Assembly: GCA_943704525.1 (NCBI GenBank)
Contig: CALSCQ010002678.1
Location: forward strand, 1-20,753
DNA from: Pigoraptor vietnamica
Lineage: Eukaryota > Opisthokonta > Filasterea
DNA: 20,753 nucleotides
Direction: 5' to 3'
In this document: positions 1 to 8,813 of the stretch, one piece after another
How positions within the stretch are numbered: position 1 is the stretch's first letter
Layout: each line of letters starts with the position of its first letter
Notes under the pieces: model-generated
Databases searched by the model: none
What the model was told of the DNA's origin: nothing
Seen by the model: only the letters and a program-made list of their open reading frames with translations
Position numbers and translations under genes: made by a program

Positions 1-36
1 TGGCCCCCCCCCCCCCCCTCTCTCCTATCTGTTCAG

Positions 37-1081
37 GCCGTCATGCGTTTATTGGTATGGGCTTTGGCGATCGCGGCGATTCGTTCGATTTTCAGGTGTC
101 GCTTCAAGACCACTTCAGGTGTGTTGGCAGCATATACATGTATGCAACCCCTTTTGTTCAAGTCATTGTGTTTCGCTGTCTGCGGTGCTCTTGTGCGTTA
201 TGTGTGGCGTAAGCGTGACGATCGAGTGCTTGCTATGTTACGCTGACGCTGGTGCGGGGTCACGTGCATGGTGCAGGTGGCTGACGACGTCGAAGGAGGC
301 AGAGCAGCAGATGGAGCAGCTGAAGCAGCAGGGCCCGTCTGTGGACTACAGCCTCAAGGAGGGACAGACGATCCGCATCAGCCTCGGGGTGGGCTACGCG
401 CACAATGGCATGCGGCCACATGCACTCGCACTCAGGAGATGGCGGCACGCTCGTCGCTCACATTGGAGTTAGGGTCTCGCACCACAACGTTGCAGCGTAT
501 GCTCTGACCAATGGATTTTGTGCCGTCGCAGAAGCCAAAGGAGGGCCAGGCAGCGCCCGCAAGCCGCCCGCGCCCGGCCGCCACTGGCAGTGAGTCATCC
601 ACACGCATGAGCTGGAGATCACCGTCCTCCTCCAACCCTTCCACTTTTCGTCGCGCTCCTTTTCTTCACCACCCCTTCCACCCCACCCACCGCACCACTC
701 ACACGCAGATAGGCAGACGAGAAACAGCTTCCTCTAATCTCTTGCTCGTCATTCCACAGACACCGGCGCTGTGCCGTTCCTCCCCCCTCCGCCCGGCCCG
801 GGCCGCATTGCGCCCCCTCCCACGTCGGGTGCCACATCAAGCCCGGGTCGCCCCTCGGGGAATGCGCCCGCGCCCGCGCAAGCACAGAGTGGCCTCGGCG
901 ACCTCGATCCGTTTGGGTTCGGCTCGTTCGGTTCGCAGCAGCAGCAGCAGAACCCCCCGCCTGCGAACACAAAGTGAGTGCCTTGCATTTCAATGTACGT
1001 GTGTGTCCTTGACCACATCGAAGCGTTTTCTATGTAGTTGAGTGTGGCCCATCATGCATATGCCTATCACACACACACACA

Positions 1082-1133
<52 letters not shown>

Positions 1134-1192
1134 ATGAAAAAATGTCAGCCAGCTAATGCTGCATTTCCTTTCGACGCAGCAACTGGTTCTAA
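37..1192 (+). CDS. NECAP-like adaptin-ear-binding endocytic adaptor, 3' part
   Basis: Exons 37-118, 277-388, 532-589, 760-973 and 1180-1192 give 158 residues. The 5' part lies off the left edge; bases 1-36 are the end of an intron with a long C tract. The first exons read [18 protein letters not shown], then VSLQDHFRW and a KEGQTIRI strand, which is the C-terminal half of the NECAP PH-like (PHear) fold. A disordered tail follows with a [10 protein letters not shown] stretch (DPF-type motif for the AP-2 alpha ear) and Q5. NECAPs act in clathrin-mediated endocytosis. An unspliced reading would stop at 975-977, but AA|GTGAGT is a good donor. The last exon adds a C-terminal NNWF, resembling the terminal WxxF AP-2 motif of NECAPs but without the two spacer residues. 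Family assignment is strong; the last exon is inferred. Confidence 0.85.
974..1179 (+). repeat. (CA)n(CT)n microsatellite in last NECAP-like intron
   Basis: This 206-nt intron (GTGAGT...GCAG) contains a CA tract followed directly by about 22 CT dinucleotides, roughly 1068-1129. The CT run lies on the sense strand 50 nt before the acceptor, so it may also serve as a pyrimidine tract. Confidence 0.8.
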
Positions 1193-1484
1193 ACGTCGCG
1201 CGTAACGGAGCACAGCGCAGCTGTTGCGGTCTGAAAATGAAGTATCGTCGCGCCTTATTTGTTGCGCATCCTACTTATTTCGCAGGTTCAATATTTGTGA
1301 ATGTGTATAGAAGTAGATATTCGTGCGTATTATTATGAATATTTGAATACTTAATTTCGTTCCGAGTTATCCAGGTTATCGCGGTTATCCACTGACAGCC
1401 GCACACAAGATCTTGCCTTCACGCCGGCAGCAAATAAGGAGTGTCCCCTACTTGTTTCGGCTCACATGACCTTCACCCGCACAA
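1193..1484 (+). promoter_or_regulatory. NECAP-RBR intergenic region with three GTTATC repeats
   Basis: A gene-free stretch with an AT-rich patch at about 1250-1360. GTTATC occurs at 1366, 1375 and 1384, exactly 9 bp apart (GATAAC on the other strand), about 100 bp before the next start codon. An upstream ATG at 1465 opens a 15-codon frame ending at 1512, which overlaps the RBR start at 1485 in another frame. Promoter function is inferred from position only. Confidence 0.4.
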
Positions 1485-3956
1485 ATGGCGATGGCTTCCG
1501 CTTTCATCTTTAGCGCAGATGCGCCGCACGGCACACCTGATCGTGCGCGTGAACTGTGCGCGCGACTGGCTGCCCTCGAGGATGTCCTGGGCGTGGTTGT
1601 GCTGGAAGTGAGGCTGCTGCGCGAGGCGATCACGTGCGCACCTGCAGTCCTCGACGCGCCCCTCGTGCTTCGCGACGTGCCGAGTGTCGGGGGTAACCCG
1701 AAGCTGGCGACGGGTGCCTATAAGCGCGCGGAGTATCACCGGTCCAAGGTGGGGTCGAATGGAGCAGACAACGGCGACCGCGCTCCGCCCGCAGCTGCTG
1801 CTGTGCCTGCGAACTATGCGCCCGTGGCCGCCAACGAAGTCGGCCAGCACCCACGCGATCCAGCATGGCTCCCTGTTGAAGTCGCAAGCGGAGCACCAAC
1901 GAGTCGTACAACGCGTGCTGTTACCCCTGCTGTTGCGAACGACACACGCGTTGTGGCTGAGAGTGCGCACGCTGCGTTGGATGTGCCGACTCAGAGCGAA
2001 TTGGGGCCTATTGCTCCCGGAATTGCGGAGCGTGCAGCCGCATTCGGGCCTGTTAACAACTCGCGCGTCCGCGTTGAAAAGATTGCCCCCGACGTCTCGA
2101 TTGTTGCCGCACGTGTCGCGTCATGGGAGAACCGCGAGTCGCTGCAAAATGCAGGCGTCCGTGTGGCCGTGGGGGAAGCGGTGGGAGAACGGGCGCATGT
2201 CGTCGCATCAGGCGCGCACAACATGAACCCATCGATGCAGGTACCAACGCCGCCCTCGGTGCGCGATGTGCCGCAAGTGGCTCCGTCGACCTCCGCCGAG
2301 TGGCAACTGCCCCACGCGCGTGTGGCAGACCACGTGACTGCGCTCCCGGCCCCTGCGATTGCGAGCGCCGCGCCTATTCGCACAAGCGGTGAGCCAACGA
2401 CTTCCTCCCCTGTCGGCGGAGGGGTCACTTACCCGCAGCCTCTCACAACATCACGTGACATGGTCGACATACTGCCGCCGGGAATCGACCCGGTCGCCTT
2501 TGCGGAACTCCCGGCGGACATTCGCGCGGAAATCCTTGCGACACCCGCGGACAGTGCCCTCGTCACTTTCACAGAGCAAGGCGTTCGGCGCACATTCGAC
2601 AGTCGCAAAAAGCCCGTCTCGGCAGCGGCCAAGCGGATGGCGCTGTACATGGACGCCGACGCCGCTGCCAGTGCCGCACACGACGGAAACGGCGCACCGC
2701 CTTCCCCACTGACGTGTCCTCTCGGCACCGATCCCGATGTGTTTGCCACGCTCCCGCGCTACATTCAGCTGGACATCGTGCGTGGCCACGGGGCCTTCGA
2801 GCATCTCGCAACAGGCGCTGCGAGCGGGGTCGAACGGGCGGCGACAGACGCGGGCGGATCCCCTCTTGCATCGCCAGATACGCCGCGTCCGCAGCTGGAA
2901 GCTCACCGTGACAAGGGGGCGACGGAGGTCTTTTCCATGGCGTCGTCATCCCGCCAGATTCTGCCACCTGCCGCGCTGCCGGCCATGTCACCGTCGCCGA
3001 ATGTGGTGTCCGCCGCTTCCCCAGTCCTCGCGGCTGCTGCGTCGTTTGCAGCGGGCGCGCTTGAGAGCGGGTCGAAGGGAAAGATGCCGGCTGCAACCGA
3101 GGGCTCAGCAGCGCGCGTGGGTCGCGTTCGAATTCCCGCGGCGTTTTGCTCCCCTGGCGACAACGCGCGTACACCGTCACCGCATCGCCGTGCAGCGGAG
3201 CACGTGACTGCCAGCGAACTCGCGTCCCGTTCGAGGGAGAGGGCGGATTGCTCCGCCGTGCACCCCCCGGACGAAAGTTCCGCCGCCTCGTCCACCATGA
3301 GGTGCTGTGTGTGTTTGGAGGACGCGCTGCCAGCGCCGATCAAGTTTAAGGCGAACGAGCAAGGTACCGGTGCACACCGCGATGCGTGCGTGAATTGCGC
3401 ACAGGCGTATGCTCTTGAGCGCGTCGGGGCCGCGGAGAGGGACGTGAGGTGCATGTGCGGCTGCGGCGGAGTTCTTGCGTACATCTGCGTTAGGCGACTG
3501 CTCGGCGACAACGAAGCCGCGAAGGCGCGCTTGGACTCGCTGTTGAGCGAAGTAGTCGTAATGAGTGCCAACGCACGGGCGGCGGCGGAGGATCTCAGGG
3601 TGGTGTTTTGCACAAACCCGCTGTGCGCGTCCGCGCAGCCCACGCCACCGGACTCTGTCGCGATGGTGTGCCGCATGTGCCAGCACCGCACATGCACGCG
3701 CCACGGTCGTCCAGCGCTGAAGAATGTGTGCTGCGCGGGCCACTACGAGGACGAAGAGGAGCGCGCACGTGCGACGCGCGAGCTGCTGGCGCTGGTGACG
3801 AAGGATTGCCCGTCGTGTCACGTGCCCATCGAGAAGAACGGCGGCTGTCGTCACATGACATGCGCGCACTGCAAGCACGAGTTCTTCTGGTGTTGTCTGC
3901 GGGCGTACAGGGACCCCGAGCAGAACAGGGCCCACAACCGCCAGTGCAACGACTGA
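1485..3956 (+). CDS. RBR-type E3 ubiquitin ligase with two UBM-like motifs
   Basis: A single open frame of 823 residues with no intron. The C-terminus (about 605-823) is a RING-IBR-RING module. RING1 is compact and divergent, starting C607/C610. The IBR starts C709/C714. RING2 has C775/C778 then EKNGGC, in which C788 occupies the position of the catalytic thioester cysteine of RBR ligases, then C793/C796 and C803. Residues 1-600 are mostly Ala/Pro/Ser-rich and probably disordered, except two motifs of the Rev1/Pol-iota UBM type. The first is DPVAFAELPADIRAEIL at 335-351; the second is at 416-432, with the diagnostic L423-P424. UBMs bind ubiquitin, so the protein may sense ubiquitin and transfer it. 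ATG 1485 is the first in-frame start; a second Met lies two codons on. Ligase call firm; UBMs likely; substrate unknown. Confidence 0.88.
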   Translation: MAMASAFIFSADAPHGTPDRARELCARLAALEDVLGVVVLEVRLLREAITCAPAVLDAPLVLRDVPSVGGNPKLATGAYKRAEYHRSKVGSNGADNGDRAPPAAAAVPANYAPVAANEVGQHPRDPAWLPVEVASGAPTSRTTRAVTPAVANDTRVVAESAHAALDVPTQSELGPIAPGIAERAAAFGPVNNSRVRVEKIAPDVSIVAARVASWENRESLQNAGVRVAVGEAVGERAHVVASGAHNMNPSMQVPTPPSVRDVPQVAPSTSAEWQLPHARVADHVTALPAPAIASAAPIRTSGEPTTSSPVGGGVTYPQPLTTSRDMVDILPPGIDPVAFAELPADIRAEILATPADSALVTFTEQGVRRTFDSRKKPVSAAAKRMALYMDADAAASAAHDGNGAPPSPLTCPLGTDPDVFATLPRYIQLDIVRGHGAFEHLATGAASGVERAATDAGGSPLASPDTPRPQLEAHRDKGATEVFSMASSSRQILPPAALPAMSPSPNVVSAASPVLAAAASFAAGALESGSKGKMPAATEGSAARVGRVRIPAAFCSPGDNARTPSPHRRAAEHVTASELASRSRERADCSAVHPPDESSAASSTMRCCVCLEDALPAPIKFKANEQGTGAHRDACVNCAQAYALERVGAAERDVRCMCGCGGVLAYICVRRLLGDNEAAKARLDSLLSEVVVMSANARAAAEDLRVVFCTNPLCASAQPTPPDSVAMVCRMCQHRTCTRHGRPALKNVCCAGHYEDEEERARATRELLALVTKDCPSCHVPIEKNGGCRHMTCAHCKHEFFWCCLRAYRDPEQNRAHNRQCND

Positions 3957-4265
3957 AGTCGTCTGGATCAGTCGGTTACCGGTCTGTTACCCGGACAGTT
4001 ACCCGTAACAGCCAATCGCATCTCGCAGCGTAGTTTGCCTGCTTCACATTCCGTCACTTTCAAGGCAAAACGCGCAGAGGCATTCCGTGCGTGCGCGGCT
4101 GCGTCACACGGGGAATGGACATGCGCGGAAACGGGGCAGACAATTCAAATCGAAAGAGAGTCAAGTTTACTACAATGAATCTTCGCTCAGTGATAACGCC
4201 GACGGAGCCAAACTGAATTGCTCAGAGAGTAGTTCGTTCACTCATCAGTACCACCGGGCGTGAGG
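3957..4265 (+). other. Intergenic region after RBR gene, with three GTTACC repeats
   Basis: No gene seen. Directly after the stop codon, GTTACC(C) occurs three times at 3975, 3986 and 3998 (11-12 bp period), probably in the 3' UTR. The rest is moderately AT-rich at about 4140-4230 and must hold the promoter of the next gene. No clear TATA box or polyadenylation signal was recognised. Confidence 0.35.
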
Positions 4266-4826
4266 ATGGCGCAGAGCGGAGAGCACGGGAAATGGAACAC
4301 GAAGGCGGACAACGAGCCGCGGCATAGGGGCGCGGTGGGAGCCAAGGACCTCGAGTGCCTTGACGTCATACACCCGAACGAGGGCAACCACGCGACCGTC
4401 CTTGGCCACGACAACGAAGGCCGGCGCGCGCACATCCCCAACATGACGTACACGCACGCGGCACAGCTTGCGGAGCAGCTGGGGGGATGCAAACAGCACC
4501 ACCACGGAATGCCTCACGAACACGGTGGGAATGCGAAGGAGGGAGGCGCGAAGGAGGGAGGCAACGTGAAGCGAGAGGAGAGAGGAGGGGGAGCGGATGC
4601 TGACCAGGCGGCGAGTGCGGGTGCGCTCAAGTGAGTGGTGTTTGCGAACTGCAAAGCGAAGCGGCTAAAACGAACTGCCGTGTGGGCATACTGACTGTGG
4701 TCGCGTGTTAGTTGGCCCGCGCTGTTGTTACCGGCTCTCGTGGTTGCGGGTTGTGCCATTGCGTTTGCCGCGGTTGCTTATTGCCGCTGTTCCGTTTTGA
4801 ACTGGTTTCGCAGGATGACGCAGTGA
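4266..4826 (+). CDS. Small unknown protein, probably with optional C-terminal membrane tail
   Basis: Exon 1 is 4266-4630 (121 codons plus 2 bases). It is hydrophilic, rich in Gly, His, Glu and Lys, with an HHH patch and a Gly/Lys repeat region near its end. No family was recognised. An unspliced reading stops at 4632-4634, but this again is AA|GTGAGT. Two acceptors fit the phase. One at 4711 adds exon 4712-4826, whose product (WPALLLPALVVAGCAIAF onward) is a single transmembrane helix of about 22 residues plus a short basic tail, total 159 residues. One at 4813 (TTTCGCAG) adds only four codons and the same stop, total 125 residues. The second acceptor is stronger by sequence, and a 183-nt intron is typical here. 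The first is supported by an open frame encoding a plausible anchor. The opposite-strand frames over exon 1 look like shadows. Confidence 0.45.
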
Positions 4827-5211
4827 GCTCGTCAGTGCATCTCATGTCACGCTGCGGCTTGCGCGTCAGAATTCCGCCGCGTTCGTGCCTTCGCAGGACG
4901 CATCGACTCTTCCTTCGCCTCTATAACACCCGTCGTACCCAACAATTGACAATTCTTCCACACCAATGGCTCAGGTGCCGCAAATTCACTGCAGAAATAG
5001 TCCATTCCTACGTGCTGTGCCGATCGCCCCCGGCAACCTTGGCACTCGCGCGCGCACGCACGCACACGCACACGCACACCGCACACGCTCACAGAACTGC
5101 GCAACGCACATCGCATGGCGCTTCAGAAGCGGCGGCGGCCGCGCTGCGGACCTGCATGCATAACACACGATCAGAGACAGACGGTATAGGACAGAGAAGG
5201 GCGTACACGCA
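4827..5211. other. Convergent intergenic region, no gene
   Basis: Lies between the 3' ends of two converging genes. It contains a CA-rich stretch at about 5045-5085 and otherwise unremarkable sequence. Open frames across it are low-complexity translations of the CA-rich tract. No terminator or polyadenylation motif can be named with confidence. Confidence 0.4.
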
Positions 5212-8200
5212 TCAATTCGAATGCAGTTGCGCAGGGACACAAGGCAGATCGCGCATCACGTGATGCATCTCCGTCAGCGCACCTTCGTCGTCGCCCTCGT
5301 CCTTGCCGCCAGCGAAGAACGCGTCGCGTGCCGCACGTGACTTGTCCGCCGTGTCGCGGGGCGGCGGGCGAAAGCTGGGGCGCACCGGCCCAGACTCCCC
5401 GTCGCTGTAGTCGTCGTCGTCGTCCTCCTCCCCCTCCGGCACAAACATGGACACCTTGATCTGCCCAAGGGCAAGCTTGCGCGCGACGGTGCGCACCTTG
5501 TCCACGAAATCGGGGTCGCGGAGAAGCTGTAGTGCGGAAACAGCGTCAGAACAGGGATTGGGTACGACACAAGGGGGGCGACACAACAAAGGCGCGCATC
5601 AAACACGCAGGGACTGAGCGGATAACAGCGTCACTAACAGGGGAGTTGGGCGTAAGATTGCACAAGGGGCGACACAAAGGCACATCAACTCGCAGGGACT
5701 GCCCACAGCGTCCACGTGGCACAACGTCGACATGGCACAGCGTCGACATGGCACAGCGTCGACAAGGTACAGCGTCCACATGGCACAGCGTCCACATGGC
5801 ACCCACCGAGTCGGCAAAGTTTCGCTTCTCGAACATCTTTGGGGTCATGTTACGCGGGACAGTGCCCGGCTTGGGCCCCTTCGGCTTGACCTCCGGGGTG
5901 GTGACCTTCTTGACCCATTCGGAGGGCTCTTTCTTCATGTGCTCGCGCTGCAGCTATTGTTGTGGATGTGCAAGCAATCGGTATCAGCGATGGACGACTG
6001 CACACTCGTGCCGCACATGCACGCGCGCTAGACAGGCGCAGACAACAGACACGCGCACACAGATAGATATAGGATAAAAGAAACAGACACCGACATAACA
6101 TGCAACGCGCGCACCGACGCTTCAATTTAAGCCCTCGCACACCTTCAACAGATCCGCAATTTGCTGGCGAATGTCCGGAATGGCTTCGGGAAGCCCCCCA
6201 TACTTCGGCCGCGCCGCGCGAAAACGCGGGAAATTGCGAGAGACAGTGCGGGCCTTGAGGAGTTCGTCAGCGGGCGCGCGTGTTCCATCCGCCTTCACCA
6301 CGGTCACCGTCCGATTCTGGGGACATGACGGTAAGCGGGAGGCGGTGAGAAATTGCATGTACACCAGGGGCCAAGAAGAGAAGGAGAAGAAGAGGCAGGG
6401 ACGGTTGGCCGCATCACGCGGGTCCCTCTTACCTGATAGTCCACATTGCGCGACGTGTCCGACACCACGACCGTGGGGCGCCCCTTCGGCTTCTGCTGCG
6501 GCGCGTACTCAGGATAGCGCAGTTGGTGGTCGGGGGGCATCTTGCCATAGCGCCGCACCTCTGTGTGTGTGTGGGGGGGGGGGGGGATCGAAAGGGTCCA
6601 CGTCAACAGGGAACGCCAAAAGGGTGAAGCCACGACTCGCCGTGGATGAATACCACGGTGCGCGTGCGTTCGAGTGTGCATGTCTTGTGCGTGGACATGC
6701 GTGCATAACTCACCCTCTGCCTTCGCCGCGTCACGGTCGGCCTTGGCGAGATTGCGCGCGCGAATGTCCTCCTTGCCCGCCTTCATCATCTGCACAGCGA
6801 ATGCGAGTCATTAACTTCAACTCCCATCATGACACACATACGCACACACATACCTACACGTGCGCGCGCACACACACCTCTACACACACACACACACTCA
6901 CTCACACACACACAGAGGCGCGCACACACATATATATAGAGGCACACACACACAACACACACCATCCTCCACTGAGTGTCCCCCCACCTTGAGATACGCC
7001 TCGTCGTCCAAGAGCTTGTAGTCGGGATGGTCGCCGCCCAAATGGTGCTCCTTCAGGTCATACACGGCGCGAAGGTACGGCGCATACTCCGTGATGGGGG
7101 TGGGGTCCAGCGGGTGCGTAACCACGTGGAACAGCTCCGTGTGTGCGCGCGCCGTCACGGGCAGAAGTTCGAGGAAGAGGTCTCGGTAGTTCTGCGCCGT
7201 ACAAATATTGTCGAAATAGAAACAATACCGAAGATTGAGCAGGGTCGAACAGCGAGGCGACAGAGATTAATTGGCGTGTGCGTGTGTGCCTTGTGTGTAA
7301 GGCTCTGAATCGTTTCAGGTGGTATAAGGGGGGTGTGTGTGAGCACGCGTGCATGCGTCTGCACGACTGCGCCAAACACCCACCGGGTCTTGGAACGTGC
7401 GGCGCTCCATTTCGCGGAGCCGCACGACCTGTCCCAGCAACCACCGGTCCATCTGGTACTCCTTCGCGAGGGCATCGAGCGTGTTCGTCTTGGGGTCCTC
7501 CGCGTGGCGCATGTAAATCTCCCACTGCAGCGAGTCCGACGGGTACAGCGGATCCAGCACGAGAATTTTGTGGTCAAAGGCCTGCGGCGACAGCGGGTGT
7601 TGGTTGGGGCGCAAATAAACAGGCACACAGCTCGTTACGGGCGCACACGCAACAGGAGGCACGTGTGCGCATCTCAGGCAAAGAGTACGACATGCAACAC
7701 CGCGCCCACACACCAGGGCCACCAGCCACTGCGCAATGTCGTCCTCCTCCAGCTCGCCCGCAAGCTCCCAGCACTCATCGACCGACACCTCCTCCACAAA
7801 CTCGGCCAGCTGAGCCGCCGCCGCCTCGCTTTCCTCCTTCTCCCACTCTTCTTCTTCCTCGCGCGAAGGGGTCTCGTCGTCGCTGTCGAGCCCATCGTCC
7901 TCGTCGCGCGCAGGCATTCGCTGCACACGAAAGGGAAAAACAAAAAAAACAGAACAGTTCACGTTAGGACATAATGCACAACAACAGTGCAACCATCCCT
8001 CACACCCCCTTCGCATGTGGCGCACATCAACGCAATGGACGTGCGCACATTCCGCGTGTGTGTGTGATGCCACCCACGCTAGTGCTGCCGGTGCCTCTCC
8101 TGCGGCCGCGCGTCCCCTGCCCTTCGGCAGCATAGTGACGCACGCCCACAGCAACTGCGGGATACACGAAGCGCTGTGCGCTCGGCACAACGGGGAGCGC

Positions 8201-8284
8201 AGCGGCCGCGCGAGTGCGCGAGAGGGCCGCCCGCCCTAGTGTGCGAAGGGACGCGCCCCCGGCCGCCGCCAGTCGCGCCCACAT
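5212..8284 (-). CDS. Mitochondrial protein of nine exons, possibly mitoribosomal (EMR1/mS45-like)
   Basis: Exons (minus): 8284-8078, 7920-7714, 7581-7384, 7191-6988, 6789-6714, 6560-6433, 6316-6143, 5947-5807 and 5526-5212, giving 549 residues. All junctions are phase 0 except exon 5/6 (phase 1). Residues 1-53 are a typical mitochondrial presequence: many Ala/Arg, no acidic residue, then RHYAA. Next come an acidic segment (70-115), a helical region with MRHAEDP then TLDALAKEY (about 163-180), a charged linker, a GRPTVVVSDTSRNVDYQ strand before 340, and an Asp-rich tail (DDDDD) in exon 9. The DPxTxxxxLAxxY pattern loosely recalls EMR1/mS45 mitoribosomal proteins; that is a weak guess. ATG 8284 is preferred over in-frame 8356 because the extra 24 codons cover a GCAC repeat and would mask the presequence. 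Gene structure is well supported; the function is not. Confidence 0.72.
5527..5806. repeat. Intronic 16-bp minisatellite and duplicated segment
   Basis: The last intron of the mitochondrial-protein gene holds about six 16-bp units at 5710-5802, consensus GTCSACATGGCACAGC, with clean 16-bp spacing at 5710, 5726, 5742, 5758, 5774 and 5790. Next to it is an imperfect direct duplication of about 45 bp (5569-5616 and 5661-5701), sharing CACAAGGGG...CGACACAA and CGCAGGGACTG. Confidence 0.85.
6545..6960. repeat. Intronic poly-G and (CA)n tracts
   Basis: On the plus strand a TG run leads into about 14 consecutive G (around 6573-6586). On the transcribed minus strand this is a C tract just before the 3' splice site of exon 6. 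A (CA)-rich stretch with a short (TA)n sits at 6831-6960 in the preceding intron. Confidence 0.75.
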
Positions 8285-8813
8285 GACACACAGAGTACGC
8301 GCACGCACGCACGCACGCACGCACGTACAGGGGAGTATGACAATGCACAGGCTCAAAGTGAATCCAAGGGTCGTATTTATGCGACTCGGCGAGTCACATG
8401 CGAGTTAGCGAAGTTGTGGGGTTAGTAATCATTTTAAATACTGAAGTTTTATTTATTTCTACTTAATGCAGATATTAAGTCTCTAAGTCTATATTAGGGC
8501 ATATTGGAGATTATATTTCCTGAAAAAGCATAAAGCATATCTAGGAATATTCTCGCCGAGAGTTCGGTTACAATTCGGCGCGCTGTTCAAACCAAAACGG
8601 AATTCCACTGTACGCGACCAACACAAATCGTGAAGCGACAACCATCGTGCTAGCGAGTGTGAGTGTGGGGTGCTCGTGAGCGTATTTGTGTGTGTGCGTT
8701 TTGTGTGTGTGTGTGTGTGTATGCGTGCGTCGGTGCTGAGCGAGGCTCGTTGATTGTGAGCCGGTGTGTCCAAAGGAGAGTACCAGTCGCGGCAACGTGC
8801 ATGCAAGGCAACT
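8285..8813. promoter_or_regulatory. Shared promoter region between divergent genes
   Basis: This 529-bp gap separates the start codons of the mitochondrial-protein gene (minus) and the TALPID3-like gene (plus). It has a (GCAC)n repeat at about 8299-8325, a strongly AT-rich core at 8420-8560 that contrasts with the GC-rich surroundings, and a (TG)n run at 8702-8720 near the plus-strand gene. Bidirectional promoter function is inferred from geometry and composition. Confidence 0.5.

Noticed and set aside
4238-4523. Minus-strand frames opposite the small unknown gene
   Set aside because: No start context, splice extension or family signal; the plus strand offers a donor and a phase-consistent second exon.
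5532-6077. Plus-strand frame of 181 codons over the 16-bp repeats
   Set aside because: Repetitive translation of the minisatellite (repeating TASTWHSV-like units) lying over an intron and exon of the minus-strand gene.
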